Origin: Limnanthes douglasii subsp. nivea | Taxonomy: Eukaryota; Streptophyta; Magnoliopsida; Brassicales; Limnanthaceae | Direction: 5' to 3' | DNA: 64,000 nucleotides | Assembly (NCBI GenBank): GCA_036936605.1 | Contig: JAUPFV010000005.1 | Span: 188,106,958 to 188,170,957 of the forward strand | In this document: positions 47,546-58,100 of the stretch, in pieces | How positions within the stretch are numbered: position 1 is the stretch's first letter | How the letters are laid out: every line of letters begins with the position of its first letter | Made by a program: the position numbers and the translations under genes | Notes under the pieces: model-generated | Databases searched by the model: none | Told to the model about the DNA's origin: nothing | What the model saw: the letters and a program-made list of their open reading frames with translations, nothing else

Positions 47546-47830
47546 TGGTAAGAATTAATGTGGGATTGATAAAATCAGGAACACAAATCTTCTTAGGGAA
47601 TTTTCAGTAGCGAAAAGTGCTTCTGATTATTTCATAGGCCCATCTAACTTCTTCAGCCTCTTTAAATAGACTGAGTGAGTTAGTTAGAGAAACGGTTACA
47701 TAATGGTATATTTGCAATTCAGCCCTTACATTTCTCCTAAAGCCTAATTTAACTCTATATATTTACAGAACTTATCACTTTAGTCCTTATCAATTGCACT
47801 TAGACCCCTGAGGAATATCTTTCCTTATTA
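47546..47830 (-). repeat. 3' LTR of element 2
   Basis: Plus-strand TGGTAAG...CTTATTA; same length as 57811-58095 with five substitutions, one of which has changed the terminal TG (minus strand) to TA. The adjoining purine tract on the minus strand (GGGGGGCTAC, 47831-47840) is the plus-strand primer site. Confidence 0.93.
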
Positions 47831-48410
47831 GTAGCCCCCCTAGTTCTTATATAAACATTTATTAAGAACTATCAGCTCCTCGAACTTTACCTTGAGTCAA
47901 TACAACTTTCTTCACTTTATCTCCTTATTATGATTGAACTTCAATAATATGTGACTTCTCTTCGAATTTGCGAATAAGTGTAGACAGATTTCCCAATCGC
48001 TTCGAACTTGCCAACTGGAAGTATAGCTTCGCCTCTACTTCGAACTTTATTATCAGAAACATAGTTTTGCTAATACTTCGAAATCTCTGATCCCTACTTG
48101 ATAGATTGATTAGACCTTTGAAAGTAGACCCATGATACTACACGTTTTCTTTTCGTTTCACATTCTACCCAATGAAAGCAACTCACTGATTTTGCCTCTT
48201 CATATTCTCAACGTCACTCCTTTATCCTATAAATACCCAACTCTCCATTTACTCAGAACTTTTTAGAGAAATCACTTCTTAAACCTTCTTCAACCTGTTC
48301 TTCATCTTCAACCTGTTCTTCAAGCCATCTTCAACATGTTCTTCATAAATCTTGAAATTACTTTATCTTTTTCATCCACCAAAGCAACCTCTTAGATCGA
48401 TACCCATTGC
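47831..48410 (+). promoter_or_regulatory. Element 2 antisense-gene promoter and leader (TATA 48228-48235)
   Basis: TATAAATA at 48228-48235 is followed by a leader of about 150 nt before ATG 48411. The leader contains three near-identical 18-bp words (TCTTCAACCTGTTCTTCA-like, 48285-48347). The box plus flank, TATAAATACCCAAC, is identical to the TATA region inside the copy 1 LTR (7269-7282). No coding sequence. Confidence 0.6.
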
Positions 48411-51244
48411 ATGAGAAGATACCCTAAATACAGGAGATCTAAACCCAGAAAACCAGTAAAATCAAAGAAACCTCTTTTCCCTGGTTCTAGCAATCAAGTA
48501 TTCGGGGCCTACGATTATCTTTGTATTTCAAAAAGAGCCAAAAAAATACAAAGCTGCTGGGTTGATCTACAACGGTCCTCACTCTTCTTGTACCACTTTT
48601 GAATATGCTAAGTTCGACCCCAACCTCGCCACTTCGTCTTCACCTTTAGCTTCACAACCAGAAACTAATCAAGAAACCTTTCCTCCTCGAAATCAACCTA
48701 CTTCTCCATTGCTAAGGCCTCATCGGAAATCTAAAGTTGTTACTTTAGACAAGCCATCTTCTAATAAAAAACCATAACCCAAATCACCTGCGCTTCAAGT
48801 TGAAGTGAGTAAAAACCTTCAACCCAAGTCACCTCCTCCTCAATTCGAGGCTATCAAAGTTAAACGTGCTAAAAAATCACCTTTTCTAGCCATGGGTGAA
48901 GAAACAGAAAACTCTTCTCCCCCCCCACACTCTTCTCCTCCCCCAAAAGAAATGGGTGACGTTACACCAGAGAGTAGTCAGCCAATTCCTGTGACTCAAC
49001 AGGAGACTCAAATCCGAAGTCGCTCTAATGAAATCACTGATGAAGATAACAACAAAGACGATTCTGAAGCTACTGAATCTGATGCCGAAGAGGAATCCGA
49101 GGCTGACGGTACGATCCCTTCAAAGAAAGTTCGAGGAAAGAAACTTTCCATTACACTCCCTGAGGATATTGCTGCTTTGGTCCAAGAAAATCTTCAGCCT
49201 CTTTCTCCTCGGTACATTCTTGCTCTAAAGAATGTACCCTACACTTACTACCTCGAATCGGAGAAAGAGGTACTCAGAAAACTGTGGGGATTAACAGATA
49301 ACATGACCCTTCGACTACCAGTGGAAGGAGAAACGCCTCTGAGCTGTCAGAAGGATGAATTGGTAGTCTATCCAGAGCTCTTCAATTGGGGACTTCGATT
49401 TCCCCTCGATCCCATGATCGTAAGGTACTTCGAAATTCTTAAGCTGTGCCCAACACAGGTTACCCCAAACCAGTTATTTACTTTATTCTCCGCCATTATG
49501 GTGTCGAGGCTAGGGGGCATTCCCCTCGAAATCGAGGACTTCATCTCAGTGACCCAAGTCTCTAATGGGCCAGTTCTTCCTTTCTATTATCTAACTTTGG
49601 AGGATGACCTAAAGATAATCGATGACCTCCTCGAAGCTGATAAATTTTGGAAGCAAAGGTTTGTCCTCCTATCAGGAGCTTGGGAGAATGGCAAAGAGAT
49701 TTCCGATGCTAACCCCTCAAGACTCACTCTCACTTGGAAGGATAGCAGTAAGTAACATCTCTCCCCCTCCCTTAGCCAAACCAGTTAAGTTTATTTGTCT
49801 AACTGTTTATCCCTTTTCTTTCTCAGAAATTCCGAGGCGATTTAAGAGTCGTCGAAAAGAAGCCAAGGTCATCTTTCAGCAAATGGTTGAATGGGCCGAA
49901 AAATCCTGGGGAAATGGCTTTCACTCAGCCTTTGAGCCGATCAATTTTGTGAATAGCCATCTCTGGCGTATATCCTTAGGGGCTGACTTCCCTCAAGATC
50001 CGATGATCCCACCAGATCCCATCCTAGCAGTTCAGAGGATACTTACACCAGATGGGAAATGCTATCTTCCGACCCGGAATCGAAGTGACAGCCACTTACC
50101 ATTGAAAAAGAAAGGGAAGCAAACCCTCAAAAAACCCAAAGCAATCAAGGCTAAATCTTCCAACACCTCGAAGACTAAAAGAAAGCGAAAAGCATCTGCA
50201 CCTCAGCTTCCCCCCATTTCCGAAGAAGATGAACCTGTTCTAAAAACGAAAAAGGACAATTCTCCAAAGAAGAAAAAGAGCAAGTCTGGTACGCCCAAGA
50301 AGAAGAACGAGGCTGATATGCTAGAGGAAGTACTAGCTTCCGAGGTGCATGGGAAAACTTTTATCGAAGAGAACCCTGATGGAGGACTAACACTAGGAGA
50401 TAGTCAAGTGGATGATTACCTCAACCTTGAAAACTTCAATTCAAGCGGGGATTTTGCATTTACTGGCAATGATTCTCAACCTACCAATTTCGCTCCATCA
50501 ACTTCTACTGGGGCTGCTATGGCTTCGACATCCAACGCCATCGTTCCTGTCTGTCAGCAACCAACAATCTTTCCCAATTCAGACAAATCTGATGAGGTAA
50601 CTTCGATCCTTCATCCTTTTGAAAACTTAAGTGCTGCAGCCAACAAATTATGTGAAGAAGTAAAACATTCACATGCACAATTGGAGCTTCTTGCACAAAA
50701 ATTGATCAAGAGCAAAAAGGAAATAGAGTTCGAAAAGACTTCGAAAACAGAGGCACTTCAAAAATTCGAAGCTGAAAAAGACAAACTTGCTAAAGAGCAC
50801 AAAGAAAAAGTCGAAGCTCTGGAAGCTTCTCATCGACAAGCTCTTGAAGACCTAAATTCTCAACATTCCACCGCAATTATCGAGGCAAAGCAAAAATCTT
50901 CCGATGCTGAGAAACTTGTTAAAGAAACTCAGGAGAAGCTGGAGAATTGCCAAGCTGAGTTGACTACGCTTCGAACAAAATTCGAGGAAGAGAAAAATGC
51001 TGCCGTCAAAAAGGCCGAGGCCGCTGTTGGCTCTTTAATGCTTGAAGGTATCAAGAAAGCTCAAATTGATACAACTATTCAAATTCTTCGAGAGGTTCAT
51101 GCTGCCTGTCCAAGGTTGGATTTAACGAACCTTTGGAAACAAGTTCCTGAAGAAAGTCGCCCAAGGGAAGCATTCGAAGTGCCACCAAGTTCCTCAGAAG
51201 AAGAAGATGCTTCAGAAGAGTCATCGGAAGAAGAAGATGCCTAA
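48411..51244 (+). pseudogene. Element 2 antisense gene: PF04195-type protein with coiled coil, one intron
   Basis: It starts at ATG 48411. A one-base slip in an A run near 48540 and an in-frame TAA at 48775-48777 (a CAA-to-TAA change would explain it) break exon 1. From there the frame is clean to the intron 49748-49826 (79 nt, GTAAGT...TTCTCAG, phase 1), and exon 2 runs to TAA at 51242-51244. The PF04195-like domain (about 49160-49740) contains PELFNWGLRFPLDP. Exon 2 encodes a conserved NSHLW block, Lys-rich NLS-like stretches, a long coiled coil (about 50600-51050) and a Glu/Ser acidic tail. The same domain order and the same intron position and phase occur in the copy 1 antisense gene. Biochemical function is unknown; a nuclear, nucleic-acid- or Gag-interacting role would be guesswork. 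Confidence 0.85.
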
Positions 51245-51430
51245 TAGTTTAGGCACATTATGTTTTTTTTTGTATTTGGCTAAGTGATTCTCACTTTTTT
51301 GTAGACTTCGTGTTTAATCCGATGAACAAGCAACTTTTCTTCCTCTTAAAATTTTATCTTAAACTTTTGATGTACCTATTTAAATTTATCACTTCGAAAA
51401 TTAGACGTATTTATTAATGGAGGTACCTTG
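51245..51430. other. Antisense-gene 3' flank of element 2
   Basis: AT-rich 3'UTR-like sequence between the antisense stop and the 34-bp array. A diverged partial repeat unit (TCGAAAATTAGACG, about 51394) precedes the regular array. Confidence 0.4.
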
Positions 51431-51709
51431 GAAATTAGATGCACTCATAAGACGTGGCACCTCGAAAATTAGATGCACTCATAAGACGTGGCACCTCGAA
51501 AATTTGATGCACTCATAAGACGTGGCACCTCGAAAATTAGATGCACTCATAAGACGTGGCACCTCGAAAATTTGATGCACTCATAAGACGTGGCACCTCG
51601 AAAATTAGATGCACTCATAAGACGTGGCACCTCGAAAATTTGATGCACTCATAAGACGTGGCACCTCGAAAATTAGATGCACTCATAAGACGTGGCACCT
51701 CGAAAATTT
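51431..51709. repeat. 34-bp tandem array with 68-bp higher-order unit in element 2
   Basis: Units begin with GACGTGGCACCTCGAAAATT at 51451, 51485, 51519, 51553, 51587, 51621 and 51655, with partial units at both ends (last start 51689). The base after AAAATT alternates strictly, A then T, from unit to unit, so the array was amplified as a 68-bp dimer. Each unit carries ACGTGGC, a G-box/ABRE-like bZIP core. The array lies in the gap between the convergent antisense gene and pol. Confidence 0.95.
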
Positions 51710-51940
51710 GGTTGTTTCTTCAAAGCTATTGCTTCGGAAAATTATTCTTGGTCAACTTTCAAAGATGATCAATCTTTGCCAAGTTACCAAAATAATAAAT
51801 CACTCATCATAGTAAACAACCAATGGCCAAAAGAAATTTTATTAAAAAATTCAATATCAACCAGACACCTCGTTAAAACCTTTCTGGGCCAACAGATAAG
51901 GAAAGAGTATGTCTGTTTTACAAAAATTTGAAGTTTGAAT
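51710..51940. other. Element 2 spacer between the 34-bp array and pol
   Basis: Non-coding. It contains CACCTCGTTAAAAC followed about 20 bp later by GGAAAGAGTATG (about 51866-51911), a pair of blocks also found in element B near 31205-31252 at the same place relative to pol. Confidence 0.5.
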
Positions 51941-54900
51941 TTACTCACAGTACAATTTCAAATGCTCTATATTCCAAGGATGTTTGAGCATCCTCCCTTC
52001 TTGATCTGACAACCTGTAGGAACCTGGCTTAACCTTCATTTTGACTTCGTAAGGACCTTCCCAATTCGGGGCCAATTTTCCAAGGTGCTTATCCCTAGTG
52101 TGAAGAAACACTTTTCGTAACACTCGATCGCCAATTTTGAATTCTCTCCTCTTAACTTTAGCATCGTACCTACTTCTCATTAATGTTTGATAATGGATCA
52201 CATTCAAATGTGCTTTGACCCTTTTTCTTCCAACAAATCAAGCTCCACCCTTCTAGCTTCATCGTTATTTGCATCGGAATATTGCAGTAGTCTATAAGAA
52301 GGCAATATAGCTTCAGCAGGGCACACAGCATCCATTCCATATACTAAAGAGAAAGGAGTCTCTTTTGTAGCCTCTCTAGGGGTTGTTCTATATGCCCATA
52401 ACACCTCTTGAAGATAATTTGGTCATTTCCCTGCTGCTCCTGCCAAATTTTTCTTCAAGCCATCCAAAATAGATCTATTTGTAACTTCCACCTGTCCATT
52501 TGCCTGGGGGTGGAAAGGAGTGGAAAAGCATTGCTGTATCCCTTTCGAAGAGCAAAAAGAGTCCATTTCCTTGTTATTAAATTGAGGACCATTGTCCGTC
52601 GTTATTTTTCGAGGTACCCCAAAACGGTAGCAAATGTTACTTTGAATAAACTTGATTACATCCTTAGCTTTTGTCCCAGCTAAAGGTTCTGCTTCTGCCC
52701 ACTTCGAAAAATAATCAGCCGCAACAATAATCATCTGTCTTCCACCAGAAGCCATAGGTAATGGTCCCACTAAATCAATCCCCCACCTATCGAAAGGAAC
52801 CGCCTCTGAAATTGTCATTAGGGGTACTGCTGGTTTGTGTATTAAATTTGCATACCTTTGGCAAGTATCACAGCTTCGAACTAACGACTTGGCATCTTGC
52901 AAAATAGTAGGCCAATAATATCCTGCCAACAATACCCTACGCGTTAAAGCTTTAAACCCACAATGAGCCGATCCATCCCCATCATGCAGTTCGGATAGAA
53001 TGTTCTGAGACTCTTGCTTGCTTAAACATCGTAGCAAAGGTTTCGACGCAGACCTTTTGTACAATAACCCATCCAATACCACATAGCCGAGGGCCTTATA
53101 CTTTATTTTCTTGAGCAAGTGTTTATCAAGAGGTAATACTCCCTTCGAAATAAAGTTTAACAAGTCAAACCTCCAATCTCCTCGAGCGCACATCGGATCA
53201 TTCACTACCTCATTAACAACTTCACACTGCTCAGAATTCGGTATGATCGAAGGCGATGGTTGTGTTATGATCCATGGATATTCTTCAGAGTAAGCCATTG
53301 TTGCCAAAGAATCAGCCATTGTGTTGCTACCTCTTCGAATATGCTCCACTTCGACATTTTCAAACTGTGCCATCATTCCTCGAAGCTCTTGTAAGTACAA
53401 AACCAAACGTTCCTTTTTAGCTTCCGATACTCCTTTAACATGGTTAACTACCAACTGTGAATCTGTTTCCAAGCGCACAAATATTGCTCCACAAATCTTT
53501 GCTAACCGTAATCCTGCTAGCACAGCTTCATATTCAGCTTCGTTATTTGAAGCATGAAAGCCAAATTTTATAGCTTGAAACATAAATTCCCCTGTTGGTG
53601 CCACCAATTCAACTCCTGCACTTGACCCTTTATTACTGGATCCTCCATCAGTTTGTATCATCCACGTCGGGTTCTCGTTCACCTTTTCTCCATCTTTCTC
53701 TTCGGATCTGCTTGAGTGAAACTCCACCAAAAAATCTGCTAAGGCTTGAGCTTTGATAGCTGTTCGAGGAGAGAATAACACATCGAAATCTCCTAATTCC
53801 ACAGACCACTTGGTCATCCTTCCTGAGATGTCTGGCTTTTGCAAAACGTTTTTTAATGGATATGAAGTTCGAACCACAATCGTATGTGCCTGGAAGTAAG
53901 GACGCATTTTTCTTGCTGCCACTACTATACACAGTGCCAATTTTTCGAGCTTCAAATAGCGCTTCTCAGCATCAACCAAACTTTTACTGACATAATAGAC
54001 AGGCTTCGAAATTCTCGTATCTTCACTGACCAGAACTGCACTTACTGCATAATCCGACACTGTTATATACAAAAATAACTGCTCACCTTTTCGAGGCTTT
54101 GATAATATTTCAGGAGAGGACAAAAGATTTTTGATCTTTATAAAGGCTTCTTCGCAATCCGACGTCCACTCAAAATTATTAGGTCTTCGTAGCACCTGGA
54201 AAAAAGGCAAGCACTTATCCGAAAAACGAGAAATGAATCTGTTCAAAGCTGCTAACCTGCCCGTTAACATTTGCACTTCTTTAATATTCCGAGGTGAAGA
54301 CATCGATATCAGGGCCTTCAATTGTTCTGGATCCACCTCGATTCCTCTTTCACTAATCATGTACCCCAAAAATTTGCCAGATCGAACTCCAAATGTACAT
54401 TTTTCTGGGTTCAATTTCAATTGTATGGCTCTAAGATTCAAAAACGTCTCTTCCAAATCATCAATGTGTTCATCACCACTTTTACTTTTAACAAGCATGT
54501 CATCGATGTACACCTCGATATTTCTCCCTATTTGTGAAGCAAACGCCTTATTCATCAGCCTCTGATATGTTAACCCAACATTTTTCAATCCAAACGGCAT
54601 CACTCTGTAGCAGTGCAATCCTCTGTCAGTGATAAAAGTCGTGTTTTCTTCATCATTTGGATTCATTCGAATCTGATTATACCCCGAAAACGCATCCATA
54701 AATGTCAAGATTTTATTTCCCGAAGTGGAATCCACTAACTGGTCGATTCGAGGTACTGGAAAAGGATCTTTTGGACAGGCTCTATTCAAATCCGTGAAGT
54801 CCACACACATTCACCATTTTACGTTCTTCTTTTTTACCACCACTGGATTGGCCGTCCACCTCGGATAATTGGCTTCCCTGATATGTCCCATCTTCTATAG

Positions 54901-55232
54901 TCGATCCACCTCGGCAACTATTGCCTCGGATTTTTCCAATGAAAAGGCCCTTCTTTTTTGAATTATCGGTTTGACCTTCGGATCAACCGCCAAGCTATGA
55001 CATATTATGTCACTTGGGACCCTACTACGTCTTCGGACCTCCATGCAAATACATCCAAATTTTCAGACAAAAAAGTCAGCAACTTTTCTCGCATCGATAA
55101 AGATAACACGGTCCCAATTCGAAGTACCCTGCCATTATTGAAAATATATTCCTCTATTTCTTCATTGACCACCACAGAACTCGGGGTTGACCTCGGATCA
55201 TCAATTCCCTCGTCTGTTCCATCACAAGTCAA
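51941..55232 (-). pseudogene. Element 2 pol (RT, RNase H, archaeal-type RNase H, integrase)
   Basis: The long central frame (54810-52423, 795 codons) holds RT with YIDDM, RNase H and an archaeal-type RNase H (TDGGSSNKGS, SNNEAEYEAVL). The integrase has a zinc finger (HDGDGSAH, CDTC) and core (GIDLVGP, TTDNGPQF, GQVEV). It is flanked by breaks: a frameshift near 55020, TAG at 54897-54895, TGA at 54813-54811 (in KWRMC; R codon CGA to TGA), TGA at 52425-52423 (W codon TGG to TGA) and a one-base loss near 52225. The integrase tail ends at 51941. The catalytic residues survive, so decay is limited to a handful of events. About 75% similar in layout to the copy 1 pol but a distinct family. Confidence 0.92.
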
Positions 55233-55244
55233 CCCCCCAAACTG

Positions 55245-57689
55245 CTAATTCTCCATCGGATCATCAGAACTTTTGCCCCGTAGTCTAAATGCAGCAGCAT
55301 AACACTCTCTTGCTACCTTTTGATCACTTCGAACTACGCCGACTCGGTCCTCGATCACATACTTCAAACATTGATGAACCGTAGAAACTACAGCGTACAT
55401 TTTAGCCAACCACGACCTCCCAAAAATAGCGTTGTAGCTTGATGGACAATCTACCACCACAAAAAGTACTTGTACTTTCTTCTTGAAAGGCCCCTTTCCC
55501 AAAGAAACTTCACCCTCGAACTCTCCTATCACATTCGTTGTTGCGCCAGTAAACCCTATGATAGTCCTTTCTGATCTTTCTATTCGAGGCGGAGCAGTTA
55601 ATCTCTCATATGTTGACTTGAAAAGCACATTAGCAGAGCTCCCTGTATCAATCAGCACTCGTCGAATCTCCACCCCGCATACTTCTGCTCCTATGACCAC
55701 TGCATCTTCATGTGGCCCAGTAATCCCCCTCAAATCATCCCCATCGAAAATTATAAAGGGCACATCCTTTCTATTGCTTAGGTGTGCCGATGCGCCTCCC
55801 TCAATTTGTCGTGTTAAGTTCACTATATGCCTCTTCCTCGAATTATTAGTGTTGTTGGTCATCGAATCTCCCCCAAATATTGTAAGTGATTCGAAGAAGG
55901 CACACAAATCTCGAACACGTCCCTGACGCATCGGCTCATCTATCGACATTAACAAAAGTCGACTGGGGTCTGGTTCGACATATTCCGAGGCCACATCGAA
56001 ACCATCACCCTCACCTGCAACATCTAAAATCATTAGTGCAGTTTCCTGCTTAGAATTAGGATTACCAACTTTCGGAGCTGCAGCCTTAGCATTCTTCCTG
56101 ACATATTCCAACAACTTTCCATTTTCGATCAAAATTTGCATCTCCTTCTTTAGAGCAATGCAATCATTTGTATCATGGCCGACATCGTCGTGATACCTGC
56201 AGAACTTATTATTGCGCTCCTCTCTTGGCCTGTTAATCGCTGGTGGCTTTCTAAAATTTATTGTTCCCCTTGTTTTTTCATATATCGAAGCCACGCTTTC
56301 AGTTAGATCTGCATTATAATCTGGCCTTACCCACACATTCGATCTGGATCTAAACTGTTGTTGATTATTAGAGTTGTGTTGATTATATCCCCCTTGATAC
56401 GAGTTCGAAGCTCCTCAGTTAGAAACATTTTGATTGCTCTTCGGACGCGAGGGATTGTTGTTCGATGTGCTAGATTGCCCATTCCCCTTCTGAATAGTAC
56501 TAGCACCTCCTCGAACTCGTGTCGATTCTTCGACCTTAATCTGATCCTCAACCTGACCCATAAGAGCTCCAAATGTTAACACCCTGCGCCTCGTAGTCTC
56601 ATCGGCTAAATCCCCAGGCAACAGTCCTTGCCTAAACGCCGCCATAGCCACACTTTCTTCACAATCATCCAATTCAGCCTTTGTTGACACAAACCTCTTA
56701 GTGTAATCCTTTAACTTCTCTCCCACAGCCTGCTTGCATTGTATTATTGTGTCTCCATTAGCTCTCATTTCCTTGCTCCCCACAAACTGTCTTCGGAAAG
56801 CGGTATAGAAGCCTCTAAAATTTGCAATTGACTCCTTAGGAATCTTGTTGAACCATTTCAGCGCAGTTCCCTTAAACGTCTGAGAGAAAGCTCTACACAC
56901 TAATTTATCGTCGTCTTCGAAATTAGTCATGTCGTTTTTAAATTGTTCTATGTGGTCATCGGGATCTTGAGTCCCATCAAACTTATCAACTTTGGAAATA
57001 TCAAACCGCCTCGGAAGCGGCACAGATCTGATCTCCCTGATCAATGGTGAGTCCCTCCAGTCGACTCCCTGAACATACTAGTCCTCGTTTCTCATCCCCA
57101 CAGTAGCATATAAGCTGGACTCACCTTCATATTTTCGAGGCGAATACCTCCGAGGCGAATATTTCCGAGGTGAATATACTCGCCTCTCTTTCTTTTTCCT
57201 TCCTTCCTTATACACCCTAGCTGGTCGGAGCTCACGCTCTGCTCCTCTTGAATGGCCTCGAGAACGTTCGTACTTCGGTGTTTCACCAGACTCAGAATCT
57301 TCGAAATCCTCTTCATCACTAGAGTTCACATACAGTCGCTTTTGTAACTTTTCTTTCCTCTTTATCCCACTATACTCTTTTTTTTGCTCAAAACGTGTTT
57401 TACGCTGTTCATATCGATCATCGCCCTCGTCCATCGACATATCCGATTGATCATTTGGATCGCCCCCTGCTATCTTAGACCTAAGCCTAGCACCATCATT
57501 ATTTCCCTTCTTTTTTACCAATTCATCAAGCTCTGCCACCTTCCTTATCATCTCATTCATTTTTCCTTCAAAATCAAATTGGATTGATTGAGTTGGAATC
57601 GATTTACATGCCTCTTGCAGATCGGACTTCAGTGTTTCCATAACTTTTCGAACAGATGGATTGTCACCTTCCTCTGGATTCATCTTCAA
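55245..57689 (-). pseudogene. Element 2 gag-protease
   Basis: ATG at 57689 starts a Lys/Glu/Arg-rich N-terminal region, followed by the gag domain (57044-56415, RRFDISKVDKFDGTQDPDDHIEQF, then ALKWFNKIP). A zinc-knuckle-like FCRYHDDVGHDTNDC (about 56220) and a retropepsin with VLIDTGSSANVLF (about 55630) follow. One frame runs the whole way, interrupted only by TAG at 57077-57075 and TGA at 56417-56415, and ends at TAG 55247-55245. The same frame then continues into pol, so the original product was probably one Gag-Pro-Pol fusion and the three stops are mutations. Gag forms the particle; the protease cuts the polyprotein. Confidence 0.9.
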
Positions 57690-57810
57690 TCAGCAAAAAC
57701 TAAACAAAAATATGAAAATTCGAACGAAAAGCTTTGCAAAACGAAAACTCGGACGTCGATTTCTGATCTGTTGATCAAGGTATCTTCGCCCCCTCTTTCT
57801 AGCGCCAATT
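57690..57810 (-). promoter_or_regulatory. Element 2 leader and primer-binding site
   Basis: On the minus strand, directly after the 5' LTR and a two-base spacer (AA), TTGGCGCTAGAAAGAGGGGG (about 57790-57809) matches the form of a plant tRNA-primed PBS (TGGCGC... pairs with a tRNA 3' end ...GCGCCA). A short leader of about 100 nt precedes the gag ATG. Which tRNA is used cannot be settled by eye. Confidence 0.7.
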
Positions 57811-58095
57811 TGGTAAGAATTAATGTGGGATTGATAAAATTAGGAACACAAATCTTCTTAGGGAATTTTGAGTAGTGAAAAGTGCTTCTGATTATTTCAT
57901 AGGCCCATCTAACTTCTTCAGCCTCTTTAAATAGACTGAGTGAGTTAGTTAGAGAAACGGTTATATAATGGTATATTTGCAATTCAGCCCTTACATTTCT
58001 CCTAAAGCCTAATTTAACTCTATATATTTACAGAACTTATCACTTTAGTCCTTATCAATTGCACTTAGACCCCTGAGGAATATCTTTCCTTATCA
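57811..58095 (-). repeat. 5' LTR of element 2
   Basis: TGGTAAG...CTTATCA on the plus strand, 285 bp, with matching inverted termini. A TATTTAAAG-like box (minus strand, about 57928-57937) may be the promoter core. Confidence 0.93.
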
Positions 58096-58100
58096 CCAAA
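58096..58100 (+). repeat. 5-bp target-site duplication of element 2 (right)
   Basis: CCAAA directly after the right LTR, identical to 47541-47545. Confidence 0.92.

Larger units (their letters stand above)
47546..58095 (-). mobile_element. Element 2: complete Tat-lineage LTR retrotransposon (10,550 bp)
   Basis: Two 285-bp LTRs, 5-bp target-site duplications, a primer-binding site, gag, protease, pol with dual RNase H, and a convergent antisense gene with a tandem repeat between them are all present. I count five differences between the LTRs (about 98.2% identity), so insertion was recent relative to A and B. Both gene sets carry a few stops and frameshifts, so the copy is not autonomous now. 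It sits inside the zinc-knuckle coding region of MULE-2; removing it with one TSD copy leaves that frame continuous. It belongs to a different family from copies 1 and 3 (unrelated LTR length and sequence). Confidence 0.95.

Noticed and set aside
51624..51931. Open frames across and beside the 34-bp array
   Set aside because: 34 is not a multiple of 3, so the frame rotates through the units; the reading is a repeat artefact.
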